NCBI GenBank assembly: GCA_949987565.1
Contig: OX465110.1
Coordinates: 19,424,249-19,488,248, forward strand
Direction: 5' to 3'
Source: Luidia sarsii
Taxonomy: Eukaryota; Echinodermata; Asteroidea; Paxillosida; Luidiidae
DNA length: 64,000 nucleotides
How positions within the stretch are numbered: position 1 is the stretch's first letter; every line of letters starts with the position of its first letter. Below, one piece after another: positions 54,501 to 61,960 of this stretch. The notes under the pieces are model-generated. The model saw only the letters and a program-made list of their open reading frames with translations, searched no databases and was not told the origin of the DNA. The position numbers were made by a program, and so were the translations under genes.

Positions 54501-57500
54501 AAACACATCTTTGGTACCGGCAACATTCTGCATGTTGCTATGGGGAGAATTCTGACAGAACGAAAATTCAATGAAAGACTGACTTGAAGAAAGACGGCAC
54601 TTGTGAACGAATTGAAAAAATGAAAAAAAAAATGAAAAAAAAAATGGGGGAAAAGTGGCCTCCCGAATAGTCAATTAGTCTTTGCCAGGGTACGAAAATT
54701 TATGAGAACAAAAGGTTTCAGTTACCCTGTTGTGCCAAAAAGCTTTGCTAGCATCCTGTTTGTAGCAAAAGTTCTTTCACATCACAGGCAACAAATGGCC
54801 TTTTGTGCGTGAATGTTTATTGGCCTTTCTTTATTGTGCAAAGGACAAGTGGAACATGTTTGAATATAAACAAGGGAAAGGAAATGAACTCTTTCAGGCC
54901 TTTGGAGACGACGCTGAAAAACTCGTAAGGCTTGAGAAAATGTCCCATGCATGACAAATCTTACAAAAGTGCCATCGTGTGAAAGGTCACCAATGCTGGA
55001 GAGAGTGACAGACGTCCCTGGTGAACCCTTGAGAGATTTTGTCGCAGGTCTGGACCTCCGACAAATCTTCCGCTAGCGGAGGATTTCTCACAGGACCCTT
55101 GACAATCGATCATGTGAAGGAACTTTTTCATTGTACGACATCCCATGCTACACGCTACAGGATCGTGGAGACCCTAAAACTTTTTACAATCCTGCGATGT
55201 GAACTAGTCTACTGGCAACCCGCGAAGTTAGCATTTGCTTCTCAAGGGAGGCCTGCAAAATGTTACATTGTGATGTATAAAAGGTTGGAAAAGCATTCAC
55301 AATCCCCCTTGGAAATTCTCTCTCAAGCCTTGGAGGTTTTTTCAGCGTCATCTGAAAGGGGCTTTAGCTGCATTTCCGCTGAACTTAAAAATTGATTCGC
55401 CTGTTTTGGCTTTCAGGCGCCCCCGTAACCTGCATGACTTAATTGTCCGAGCAGAGGTTCTCTTCCCCCTTCCTTCGTGTACATGTATCTGTTTTGTCCT
55501 TGTCACTCTGCCTTTGAGAAAGGTCCTGCTAGGATCGAAACATCAGGCCCACTAAATTTCAAGAACTTAAAAATTGGGATATTTAATGAGACGGTGGTTA
55601 AAGTAATCGAGCTGGGAATATAATGGCTAATGAGTGACCTGTGCATGACCTTTGAGGATACATAATGACTTCAATAGCAGGTGAAATAAAACCACTTGTT
55701 ATCCCATCACAAAGGAGTTTGATCATAGTGCATGTTGTGTATGCAAAAGCCATGCAATACTTTCACAGTGAAAGATTGTTTTTCAATAGCGCAGTGCAAA
55801 TTCAAAAGCACAGGACAGTATTTTAAACATAGGCAAAGAAAATTTGACTGGACCAGGAGTTAACATACCAGTACTTTTACCACCTAAGCTATCCTAAAAC
55901 CTAAAACATCCTCAACAATTCAGAAGGCTGTAACATTCAGATCATTGAATGAAGTGTCCTCATAAAGTATCAGGTTCTCTCAAATGTCGAAATGCGCATT
56001 TCAGTCATTCAAGGCAGTTAATAGTAGTTTGCAACATTTCCTTATCACAGCCAAAAAATCCTGGGAAAAATTGGAAAACAAATGCAATACTAGACAAATA
56101 AGGCAAAGCAAATATGCAGGAGACAGTACGTCACAGCTTTACAATGTGTGGGACACACCATGTTACTAGTACCCTAATGCAATTCCCTTTCAATGGACTA
56201 GGTGTGGTTTCTTAGTAAAGCCATTCACAGATGGGTGGGTGTTTTATTCCTAGCGGCACAATAAGCTCCATACAATGGCCTTTCCATTTGCCCAGGCCAA
56301 GCCGTACTTGTACACAATATTTTGTTTGCATTGAGAGTTCCCTGATTTAAACAAGTTGCAAACGTGACATAACGATTTTATGCCCTGGAGCAATGTTAAA
56401 AACTTTGAAAACATTTGCTAGAAAAAAAAAACGACATTCAGCTTGTGGTGTGACTCGTATGACTATGACTTGCTATGACTATGACTATGATTTGGCATGA
56501 CTTACAATGCAGAGTTCATCTTTGACTCCTATAGGTATCCCATCCACAACAGACAACGGTGTCTTGTTGGCAAAGCGCTGGGTTGACTCCCTGGCTGCCT
56601 GGAAAGAAAAAGCACCCCAAAAAAGAGGTGACTAAGAAGACTTCGCCTTTGAGAAAGATCCGGCTAGGATCAAAATGTCAGGCCCTCTAACTTTTGATAA
56701 AAGGGTGGTTAATAATATCACTGTACATGTACTTCTTACACCATCGCTTGTGCATTGTAAAGATGACAATTACTGAGTTAGTGTGGATAATTTTTTCCAT
56801 TCTTATACACAACTCAAATGAAGAAGATAAGTTGTTTAATGGTTCACAAGGACAGCTGGAAGGTAGCAACATTTCGGCTGCAAACAAGCAGTACAAAAAT
56901 CACGCACTGTTTCAATTCATACCCCTGCTTTGTTTCAAATGTAGTGGGTCCAGGGATGGATGTCACAAAGCCTCATGATGCATTCACAATTCAACTTATG
57001 ATGGATAACCCATCGTACATGTAAGTAGTGATAGGTTGTATGGTTTCTGTGCATCACTCATCGTCTTGCGATTGGTCGTATGCTACGATGAGTTTGATGA
57101 AATCGACCAATGGTGCTTGACCAGAGCATGCCAAGCCTAATCCACATTTAATGTGAAGGGTCTCTGCAATAAATATCACAGTCGACCTCATGTTCTGCTG
57201 TCATCGAGGGATCTGAAGTGTACAAACATGTTGGCAAGCTTCTTTTTCTTAGTGGAGTCAGAAATTGGTGACATTTTTACCTTTAAAAATACGCAGTGGC
57301 TGTTGTTACGGCAGTCGTCCGTGTGGTTCCCTGACTTGATTGTATTTCGTCAGCATTGCAGGCTGGTTGAACCAGTCTATTAGCTGATAGTCTGGTTCCA
57401 AGAGCTAAACATCCTGACAAATACTGTGAAGTCAGGGAACCACACGGATGACTGCCGTAACAACAGCCACTGCGTTAAAAATAACCTTTACAAATGAGGG

Positions 57501-60500
57501 CGCTATATTGTAAGGTCATGTCAGGAGCAGACAGTAGAAAAACATGAACTTTCAAACTGAAAATGAATTCCTCTGGATTGGGTTTGATGAAAAAGTCCAT
57601 CACTAAATAATTGTGAAGCATACATTTTTGCAGTATATCAACAGGTTTAGGGATAGGTGTGCAGGAAAAACCAGACATTTTCACAAACTTTTGTACCAAT
57701 GTGCTCTCTGTTGACAAATCTGCTCAGGATTATTGAAATTCTAAAAACTGAAAACTTGCACATACACCCCCAAACAAGTGTTACAAGCAGTTTAATTGTG
57801 AGCAACAGTTACGTAGCATGGATTTAAGGGATACAATATTTATTGCAGAGATACTCTAAAGGGATAACACAACATTGGTCGAGGTCAAAGAATAGCATCC
57901 ATACGTTGTCTGATCCAACATATGCATGAAATAGCACACCTGTGAAAATTTCAGCTCAATCCGCCAACCGAGTCTCGAGAAAATCGTGAAAACCGCTTCA
58001 TTTGTTTCGCGAAAATGCAGCATTCAACGCTGTACTGTTCCGAAAAACAGTTTAGATCTCGGTGAGACGTAAACTATTTCTTTTACTGTGAACATTTCTG
58101 TTTTTCGATCTTACCAATGTTGTGTAGGGGCTTTAAGACCAACATTCGAGTCAAATTAGGTGCATCACTGGAAATACTCGGCTAAGCAAGAAAAAGGGTC
58201 ACACCCATCTCTGGTCAAACATCCCAAGCAGATATGGTGAAGGACCATCGAAGATCCAAAGCATATTTGGTGATCAGCTAAATTTCACTTCTAAATTTAA
58301 CAGTTTTAAGCATTACTCAAGGTTACAAAATGGTCAAATTGAAAAGCTCCGATTGCGCAACTGATGTTCACATGCCATCACACGACTAATATAGTGGGTA
58401 TTTTTGCATCTCATTTGGTGCAGAATAGGAATGCAAATCAGCAAAGAAGACTATCATAGTGTCCACATTCTTCTTTGTACATTTCCATCGCTGCTCTGTG
58501 CCAAATGAGATGGAAAAATACCCACTACAAGTCACGTGATGGCATGTAAACAGTGGTCACGCAATCGGTCTATTACAAATAATGTATTAGGGCTGTTTTA
58601 ATAGAAGGGCAATCCATAGGAAACAGGGAGACATTTAATAAGTACATGTACCATTAATACCATTTAAGAAGTTGATGGAATTAAGCTAAATTATACATAA
58701 AGATATATATATATATATATATATATATTCCTTCAAAAAAGGAAAGGAGAATTGACAGGGAAATTTTGAATAATTTATGAAAAAAAAATGAAAAAATGGC
58801 AAATTGACTGGACTGGGATTTGAACCAAAGACCTTTGGTTTTGCGCACCAGCGATCTTACATGTACCATCTGAGCTACATGTATCCAATGCTTAGACGTT
58901 GGCCTTTGAAAAAATAGTCAACTAGTCTTTGCCAGGGTTTTCAAAATTGTTCAAAAGTTCCCAGCAAGGTTTTCTTTTGTTTGTTTGAATTTCTGAAACC
59001 AGGAAAGAAAATTTGAAAATTTGGAACCAAGATCTCAGGCTTAACGTATCTTTACTAGTACCTTAAGCCAGAGGTTTGAAGTCTCCGTCCAGTCAGTCGA
59101 ATATTCTTTACAATTTACACAAATAAAAAAAATAAAAAATAAAGAAAAAATCTGGCAAAATTGTCATTTGAAATGAATGACTGAGCAATTTCATTGCTTG
59201 TTGGCCATAATGCAAGTTACTTTCAAGTATTTCATTTCAAGTATTTCATTTCATGTTTGCGCTTCTGAAAATCAGGGTTCTGACATTTCTCAACTTCAGA
59301 AGTGCAAACAAAATGGAGCTCCACTCTAATGGGAGCCAGATGTAATTGGGGTTTGAATGCAGATTTCACAGGGTTTAGGTGTTCTGAATGGTAAAGGCAA
59401 GGCACTTCACGCCGCATGGCACTCGTAATCCAAAGGGTGGGCTTATCTAACAAAGGAAACAGGGAGGGGACCAGGAATGTACCTCTCTGATTTGCTGCTG
59501 ATCAATCTCCACGAATGCCCTCAGTTTGGGCACCATGTTTTCAGACTTTTCAATGGCAGTGATAGCCCACTCCGCGATGTCGCTCGGTGTAAATCTACCG
59601 GACCTACAAATTCAAGTTCGGGGGGAAATTTCATGGATTAGATAGATCGATTAATACAGAAAAATGCTGCAAACTGCTTACTAACTAAAATGGCCAACAG
59701 AAAAATTTCAAAAAAGAGAGAGCTTGATGTTTTAAGCCTGGCAAGATCTTTCTCAACTAGGCAGAATTTTCTAGTCAAACACTTTACAGCTCAAACTTTG
59801 CAAAACTAATCTGTAACAGCTAAAGTGTGACGAAGAAAAATTCAACAATGTTTTTTTTTTGGGGGGGAGGGCAAATTGAGAATGCCTGCAGTGATGCTTA
59901 CAAAAGTGATAAAGAAAGGCATCTGAATTGTTCATGTGATAAATGGGATTCAATGCAATGCATAACTTGCAGTCAATGTAGCGAAGGGAAAGTTCGACCT
60001 TCATGAACGCACCTATAGCCGTCATAGAAATACTGCAGTCCTTTGTGGTGGAAGCCAGTCTGGTGGCCTGGCGTGGCATTCGGCAACAGGTCAGACAGGT
60101 CTGGTGGCCTGACTGCCTTGGTCTCGGGGCTTGGCTCCCAGCTGACCAGAGGGTACATGGTGGGCGAGTCCTCCATGAGGACATCCCGGAAGATAAGGAT
60201 GTTGCCCTTCCTGCGATGCAAGAACGGATAGATTCAATCAGGGTTGGCCCTGCTTGACGTAATAAGCACTGAGTGCCCATGGCCAGTGCTTTGCCTGATG
60301 CCTTGTGATGAAAAACAATTCAGGCAGCTCGGGCAGGATTATTAAGACTCCTGCTTTCTAGTGCAGACGTATTAACCACTTGACCACTAAGCTTGTCAAG
60401 GACATATGACAGATTCGAATAATGTATAGCGGCGAGTACCAAGTTCATAGATATAAGATACCAAGATACCATATAGATACCAAGCATCACAGATATGACA

Positions 60501-61960
60501 TGAAGTCTGCGTCGAGAAGAATGTAATTCATTGAGGGTTTGCCCTGCTCGATGTGATCAACACTGAGTGCCCAGTTGCGGGTCCCAATCCCTCCTGAGCT
60601 GCCTTAAATTGTTTTCATAAGGCATTGGGCAAAGCACTGGGCACTCAGTGCTTATTACGTCGATCAGGGCAAACCCTCCTTGAATTCACCTTCTCCTCGA
60701 CGCAAACATCATGTTATGTCTATAAAAAGAGGGTCATCTTGGACCAACTCCCCTCCCAACACACAAACACAAAGCAAAAACAGCTTGACAAAGGCTGGCA
60801 GTGGGAAGCCGGAACTTCCCTACCNNNNNNNNNNNNNNNNNNNNNNNNNNNNNNNNNNNNNNNNNNNNNNNNNNNNNNNNNNNNNNNNNNNNNNNNNNNN
60901 NNNNNNNNNNNNNNNNNNNNNNNNNNNNNNNNNNNNNNNNNNNNNNNNNNNNNNNNNNNNNNNNNNNNNNNNNNNNNNNNNNNNNNNNNNNNNNNNNNNN
61001 NNNNNNNNNNNNNNNNNNNNNNNNAGCAAGGGTTAAGGCCCTGAATTGTATGCACAAAGGAAGGGTGCCAAGGCCACAGTCAATCTGCTGGAAGGGGTCC
61101 ATGGGCCAGGGGAAAGGGACAAATGCAAACTGTATGCATAGATGTAGATGTGGGTTCATAAATTACTGGGGTTTAAATTGGCAGTGACACTGTGGCTGAA
61201 CGACAGTTGACAAATGACAATGGCTCATTGACATTGTCACTTTAAAACAGATTCCCACCGGGACACTTTTCATGGCCCTTTTCCAAAACCCGGCTCAGGC
61301 TCAGACTCCGGCTTTGTCTCCACTTTCATCCATTTTACAATACAAAGCATGAAAATGGGAGAACTTCGGCTTCCTTTTTTTAATGTTAAACTGCGTTTTG
61401 AAAAAAAAAATCAAAAACCTTCAACCTCAACAAAGAACTCCAACCTGTGTTTTCAGCTTTTAGATAACTGAGACGAAGCCGGAGCCGAAGCCTAAGCCGG
61501 GTTTTGGGAAAAGGCCTATGACTGCCACATAGCCAACACATTTTTTTTAAATTTTTTTTTATTTATGTGCAATTGTCAAAACTTGCTAAACAATCGCGAT
61601 CAATGAATACCAAATCAATAACAAAATCAATAAGAGTAAACTGTGTAAAAGTGAGTCAAATCTGGCACAAAGGACGTCTGTGTGGCTTTTGTCATTCTAC
61701 ATATTGTCTGGTGGTTGGCTTAAAAGAGTTTTTGTTTCCAAGTTGAACAATACTGGTGCCAACCGAACGGATCCAGAGGTCCCGGTGCATAGCAACAAGA
61801 CCAGTGCTCAGAATTTGGAGCTCCCAGCACCAAGTGATTCAGGCATGGGTGTACAGATACAGATTTCACAAAGCCAAACCAAAACAAAGCCAAAACAACA
61901 TGCAAAGCATCCCCAAACTCACCTCATGAATATGTTCTTCAAATACAATCTTCCAATTAT
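42404..61960 (-). CDS. plant-type fatty acid amide hydrolase (amidase signature family), N-terminus missing
   Basis: Amidase-signature serine hydrolase expected to hydrolyse fatty acid amides/N-acylethanolamines. Exons in transcription order: 61960-61923, 60210-60013, 59603-59483, 56598-56506, 54432-54272, 52710-52625, 51211-51023, 49478-49354, 47291-47255, 45484-45336, 44504-44366, 43613-43529, 42599-42404. All junctions are GT-AG with matching phase, giving 538 residues. The Ser-cisSer-Lys triad is visible: Lys in IPIGVKDE, cis-Ser in [12 protein letters not shown], nucleophile Ser in [27 protein letters not shown], the [10 protein letters not shown] helix, DVILTP and the [16 protein letters not shown] tail resemble plant FAAH (about 607 aa) more than mammalian FAAH1. 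The upstream [20 protein letters not shown] segment also matches the plant-type N-terminal extension. Roughly 70 N-terminal residues were not found: they may lie beyond 64000 or be too diverged. Convergent with the BPI gene. Confidence 0.93.
43140..43350 (-). repeat. SINE family 2 with intact tRNA-like fold
   Basis: On the minus strand 43305-43234 reads as a 72-nt tRNA-like sequence. It has a perfect 7-bp acceptor stem (AGCTCGG/CCGAGCT), the A-box-like GGTCCAGTGGATTAGA and the B box GGTTCGAATCC. The flank GCACTGAGCATTCAGTC and the far end CGAATAATGTATAGCGGCGG recur at 47990 and 60255, which marks it as a SINE rather than a single-copy tRNA gene. Confidence 0.85.
43529..43613 (-). CDS. FAAH exon: [11 protein letters not shown] region
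   Basis: Encodes [20 protein letters not shown] and ALTADSM, then the split Arg codon joining to YMFLAN. Acceptor CTTCCAG, donor GTAAGG. Confidence 0.94.
43641..43810. repeat. 54-bp tandem repeat, 3 copies, open in frame
   Basis: The unit is GTCTGTGGCAGCTCTTCATC, GATCATTTCAGTCCCTTCAT, CAGTTGCTAAATCT (54 bp = 18 codons). On the minus strand it reads as an acidic repeat [18 protein letters not shown] without stops, 30 bp upstream of the acceptor of the following FAAH exon. The frame does not match that exon, so it is treated as intronic. Confidence 0.9.
43940..44341. mobile_element. MITE with GTTAACCACTTC inverted ends
   Basis: The ends GGTTAACCACTTCGCGTTGG and CCCAACTGGAAGTGGTTAAC are inverted. 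The interior has paired CTGGCACAATTCGGACG / TGAATTGTGCCAAG segments. A related diverged sequence lies at 61560-61720. It lies in the intron just beyond exon 44366-44504. Confidence 0.75.
44366..44504 (-). CDS. FAAH exon: DYIQAQ and DVILTP
   Basis: Encodes [40 protein letters not shown] and DVILTP. It aligns with the ASDYIAAQ...NIFKDVDVIVTP block of plant FAAH. Acceptor GGCAG, donor GTAAGG. Confidence 0.95.
44573..45322. repeat. GGGAGGAGGGGAGG minisatellite adjoining a FAAH splice donor
   Basis: About 750 bp of nearly pure purine on the + strand, unit GGGAGGAGGGGAGG with slips. A distinctive GGATAAGGAGGGGAGGAAGG patch occurs twice about 315 bp apart, showing a second-order duplication. The tract ends 14 bp from the donor of exon 45336-45484. 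In the transcript it is a very long pyrimidine run. The + strand has dense potential for G-quadruplex formation. Confidence 0.97.
45336..45484 (-). CDS. FAAH exon: [11 protein letters not shown]
   Basis: Encodes [40 protein letters not shown] and [17 protein letters not shown] is shared with plant FAAH. Acceptor TGCCCAG, donor GTGAGC. Reading through the donor stays open for the whole following intron. Confidence 0.95.
45560..45770. mobile_element. MITE fragment, CCGGCTTCGTCTCAGTTATC family
   Basis: GGCCCTTTTCCAAAACCCGG at the left end, then CAGTTATCCAAATGCTGAAA. This matches the left half of the complete element at 61274-61516. Confidence 0.75.
45990..46260 (-). repeat. SINE family 1, full reverse copy
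   Basis: Order on the + strand: AAAACTGACTGGGAACTTTTG, TTTGAACCCGAGATCTC (B box), CATCTGAGCTATCCAGCCC (A box), TTTGCCGGGGTGGGGG, then the body with TCTCCAGAGATTACG and GCTTTCATTCAAGTTGC. It is the mirror image of 28022-28262. Confidence 0.88.
46428..46648. repeat. dispersed repeat, inverted partner of 56090-56311
   Basis: GTACAAGTACGGCCTGGGC, AATAAAACACCCACCCATC, ACTAGTAACATGGTGTGTCC and CCTTATTTGTCTAGT reappear in reverse order and complement at 56090-56311 with only a few differences. Both lie in FAAH introns, 9.7 kb apart. Confidence 0.9.
46649..47254. other. FAAH intron, no feature recognised
   Basis: AT-rich intron sequence between exons 47255-47291 and 45336-45484. Confidence 0.4.
47255..47291 (-). 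CDS. FAAH 37-nt exon
   Basis: Encodes [12 protein letters not shown] and one base. It joins GIDWEYFR upstream to [11 protein letters not shown] downstream in perfect phase, and aligns to the DISDKCEDILKLL helix of plant FAAH. Acceptor TATCCAG, donor GTATGT. Confidence 0.92.
47337..47757. mobile_element. probable MITE with TTCCCACTAG inverted ends
   Basis: Left TAGGTTCCCACTAG and right CTAGTGGGAACGCACCTATA are inverted, with a 4-bp indel. The interior is rich in AATCGCGAT/GCGCGATT palindromes (about ten AATCGCGAT-like sites). Confidence 0.7.
47990..48260 (-). repeat. SINE family 2 copy
   Basis: GCTCAGTGCTTTGCCCGATG, GGCGGGATTCGAACCTGCG (B box), CTTTCTAGTGCAGACG, GACCACCGAGCTGGTCGAGG and AATGTTGTATAGCAGCGGG occur in family order. 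Confidence 0.85.
48261..49007. other. FAAH intron, no feature recognised
   Basis: Short open frames only. A phrase AACATGATGTTTGTGATG resembles the AAACATCATG end of SINE family 2. Confidence 0.4.
49008..49335 (+). repeat. dispersed CCCCGGGG-rich repeat, copy 2
   Basis: Matches 22680-23075. It contains TTCCCCGGGGAAAAACTTTTCCCCGGGG-type palindromes (quoted in part: TTTTCCCCGGGGAA). It ends 18 bp from the donor of the FAAH exon at 49354. Confidence 0.8.
49354..49478 (-). CDS. FAAH exon: [12 protein letters not shown]
   Basis: Encodes [40 protein letters not shown] and R. Corresponds to the segment leading to IGSLRLGKYTKWF in plant FAAH. Donor GTGAGA. Confidence 0.94.
49780..49910 (+). repeat. 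GATCGAAACGTCAGG-type repeat copy lacking the hexamer
   Basis: GGGCCTGACGTTTCGATCC, then GCTTTATGTATTGCAGGTCA and TTTTAGTCAGTGAGCA. Compared with the 2.66-kb units (TTTATGTACATGTATCGCAG) it lacks six bases of TACATGTA. Confidence 0.85.
50068..50236. mobile_element. MITE, CGCAGTGGCTGTTG family, copy 2
   Basis: Inverted ends as at 21880. Flanked by the 9-bp duplication TTATAGAAA (50059-50067 and 50237-50245). The central part is about 14 bp shorter than copies 1 and 3. Confidence 0.92.
50405..50610. repeat. inverted pair of the GATCGAAACGTCAGG repeat
   Basis: GCCTTTGAGAAAGGTCCTGC, GATCGAAACGTCAGG and the TTTTAGTCAGTAAGCAGTTTGC tail face CGGGCCTGACATTTCGATCC and CTTTCTCAAAGGC. Confidence 0.85.
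50690..50870 (-). pseudogene. CR1/L2-type LINE RT C-terminal fragment
   Basis: The minus strand reads [15 protein letters not shown], then [19 protein letters not shown] and a stop at 50707-50709. This is the FS-AAP-LWN-LP...SFK--LKTHLF end found at the C-terminus of CR1/L2-clade reverse transcriptases. Upstream reading is broken by stops. A short intronic relic. Confidence 0.75.
51023..51211 (-). CDS. FAAH exon: catalytic serine nucleophile
   Basis: Encodes [60 protein letters not shown] and [14 protein letters not shown] is the amidase signature, with the acyl-accepting Ser in GGGSIR. Acceptor CCTGAAG, donor GTAAGG. Confidence 0.97.
51212..52094. other. FAAH intron, no feature recognised
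   Basis: The phrase CTTTACCAATGTTGTATAGGG relates it to the dispersed repeat at 57870-58140 and 36840-36960. Otherwise unassigned. Confidence 0.4.
52095..52560. mobile_element. MITE-like inverted repeat (ACCGATCCAGTAGACCACGC)
   Basis: ACCGATCCAGTAGACCACGC near 52114 is inverted at GCGTGGCCTACTGGATCGGT near 52499-52518. Outer CAATTGCA / TGCAATTG segments extend the pairing. No coding capacity. Confidence 0.7.
52625..52710 (-). CDS. FAAH exon: GGSSSGS (cis-Ser)
   Basis: Encodes [20 protein letters not shown] and GSAAAVGA. The first Ser of GGSSSG is the structural cis-Ser of the triad. Acceptor TATCTAG, donor GTAAAT. Confidence 0.97.
52711..53790. other. FAAH intron with MITE remnant
   Basis: 53395-53512 is a weathered GGCCCAATTTCAT-type MITE (right end GAGCCATGAAATTGGGCCC). 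CAAGTAAC-type short repeats occur near 52965-53060. Otherwise unassigned. Confidence 0.5.
53795..54215 (-). repeat. SINE family 1 reverse copy plus partial second copy
   Basis: AAACTGACTGGGAACTTTTA through TAGATGGTGGCATCCC, then the body with CCAGGGATCACATCCCAGC, followed by a second AAACTGACTGGGGAACTTTT at 54148. The A-box part carries TACATGTACTCAGCCC where other copies have TATCCAGCCC. Confidence 0.85.
54272..54432 (-). CDS. FAAH exon: [11 protein letters not shown]
   Basis: Encodes [40 protein letters not shown] and [13 protein letters not shown]. Matches the GAILLGKANMHELGMGTTG block of the family. The donor GTAGGT is followed directly by a TACATGTA. Confidence 0.96.
54595..54705 (-). 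repeat. SINE family 1 remnant
   Basis: AAGACGGCACTTGTGAACGA, A-rich stretch, then GTGGCCTCCCGAATAGTCAA and TAGTCTTTGCCAGGGT. The tRNA-like part is deleted. Confidence 0.65.
54985..55395 (+). pseudogene. possible transposase relic
   Basis: A 118-codon open frame (55039-55395) ends [27 protein letters not shown] is reminiscent of the C-terminal dimerisation motif of hAT-type transposases. The upstream part ([17 protein letters not shown] in another frame) hints at further decayed coding. No catalytic region is visible. It lies in a FAAH intron on the opposite strand. Confidence 0.3.
55475..55565 (+). repeat. GATCGAAACGTCAGG-type repeat copy
   Basis: TTCGTGTACATGTATCTG, TTGTCACTCTGCCTTTGAG, AAAGGTCCTGCTAGGATCG, AAACATCAGGCCCACTAAA. 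It follows the transposase-like frame closely. Confidence 0.8.
56090..56311. repeat. dispersed repeat, inverted partner of 46428-46648
   Basis: Contains GACTAGGTGTGGTTTCTTAG where the other copy has a TATGAAACC version. Otherwise nearly the exact reverse complement of that copy. Confidence 0.9.
56506..56598 (-). CDS. FAAH exon: catalytic lysine
   Basis: Encodes [42 protein letters not shown] carries the Lys of the Ser-cisSer-Lys triad. Acceptor CTTTCCAG, donor GTAAGT. Confidence 0.97.
57060..57291 (+). repeat. diverged piece of the 2.66-kb unit, left of a MITE
   Basis: GGGTCTCTGCAATAAATATC through TTCTTTTTCTTAGTGGAGTC matches 8055-8200. The match resumes after the MITE at 57484-57600 (CTCTGGATTGGGTTTGATGA). 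This segment is therefore a dispersed repeat in its own right. Confidence 0.8.
57292..57474. mobile_element. MITE, CGCAGTGGCTGTTG family, copy 3
   Basis: 183 bp. Flanked by the 9-bp duplication TTAAAAATA (57283-57291 and 57475-57483). It interrupts sequence homologous to 8190-8240, where the uninterrupted target ACCTTTAAAAAAATCC is still visible. Confidence 0.93.
57484..58342. other. FAAH intron, dispersed repeats
   Basis: 57870-58140 is related to 36840-36960 (ATTTCAGCTCAATCCGCC, TTGTGTAGGGGCTTTAAG). The rest is unassigned. Confidence 0.5.
58343..58575. mobile_element. fold-back MITE (CAATAGACCG family), copy 3
   Basis: CCGATTGCGCAACTG, CATGCCATCACACGAC and AGTGGGTATTTTTGC on the left; AAAAATACCCACTA, GTCACGTGATGGCATG and CGCAATCGGTCTATT on the right. 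The interior has matching GCAAATCAGCAAAGAAGA. Confidence 0.8.
58700..58727. repeat. AT dinucleotide run
   Basis: About 13 consecutive AT repeats. Confidence 0.95.
58745..58945 (-). repeat. SINE family 1 copy with two inserted hexamers
   Basis: TGGGATTTGAACCAAAGACC (B box) and, in the A-box region, TCTTACATGTACCATCTGAG and GAGCTACATGTATCCAATGC. Other copies read TCTTGCCATCTGAG and GAGCTATCCAGCCC, so ACATGT has been gained twice within 25 bp. Confidence 0.85.
59483..59603 (-). CDS. FAAH exon: [12 protein letters not shown]
   Basis: Encodes [40 protein letters not shown]. This is the helical region before the catalytic core (RFDANEVIKQA in plants). Acceptor TTTGTAG, donor GTACAT. Confidence 0.95.
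60013..60210 (-). CDS. FAAH exon: N-terminal extension
   Basis: Encodes [53 protein letters not shown] and DGY. IFRDVL-ED-P-M-P resembles the plant FAAH N-terminal extension. Donor GTGCGT. Acceptor CATCGCAG. Confidence 0.92.
60255..60470 (-). repeat. SINE family 2 copy
   Basis: AATAAGCACTGAGTGCCC, GCAGCTCGGGCAGGATTATT, CTTTCTAGTGCAGACG and AATGTATAGCGGCGAG in family order. The B box is damaged. Confidence 0.8.
60500..60730 (+). repeat. SINE family 2, inverted neighbour copy
   Basis: GTCGAGAAGAATGTAATTCA, GGGTCCCAATCCCTCCTGAG, GGGCAAAGCACTGGGCACTC and CTTCTCCTCGACGCAAACAT. Together with the preceding copy it forms an inverted pair just left of the assembly gap. Confidence 0.8.
60825..61024. 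other. assembly gap (200 N)
   Basis: A run of exactly 200 N, a round placeholder length, so the true size is unknown. It falls in the FAAH intron between exons 60013-60210 and 61923-61960. Frames read across it are meaningless. Confidence 0.99.
61274..61516. mobile_element. complete MITE, CCGGCTTCGTCTCAGTTATC family
   Basis: The left end GGCCCTTTTCCAAAACCCGG and right end CCGGGTTTTGGGAAAAGGCC are inverted over roughly 60 bp (including CTCCGGCTTTGTCTCC / GAGACGAAGCCGGAG). Partial relatives at 39418 and 45560. Confidence 0.88.
61923..61960 (-). CDS. FAAH most upstream exon found (38 nt)
   Basis: Encodes [12 protein letters not shown] and a split Arg codon joining KGNILIF. Resembles the PLIGSLIVDYLKK segment of plant FAAH. 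Acceptor after a long T run (TTTGACAG), donor GTGAGT. It has no initiation codon, so at least one more 5' exon is required. Confidence 0.75.

Noticed and set aside
55039..55395. Intact host gene on the + strand inside the FAAH intron
   Set aside because: Single short frame with no introns or catalytic domain. The ERGFS-like end suggests a transposase relic, so it was kept only as a low-confidence pseudogene.
60625..61187. Several frames crossing the N run
   Set aside because: They consist mainly of unknown bases and have no support.
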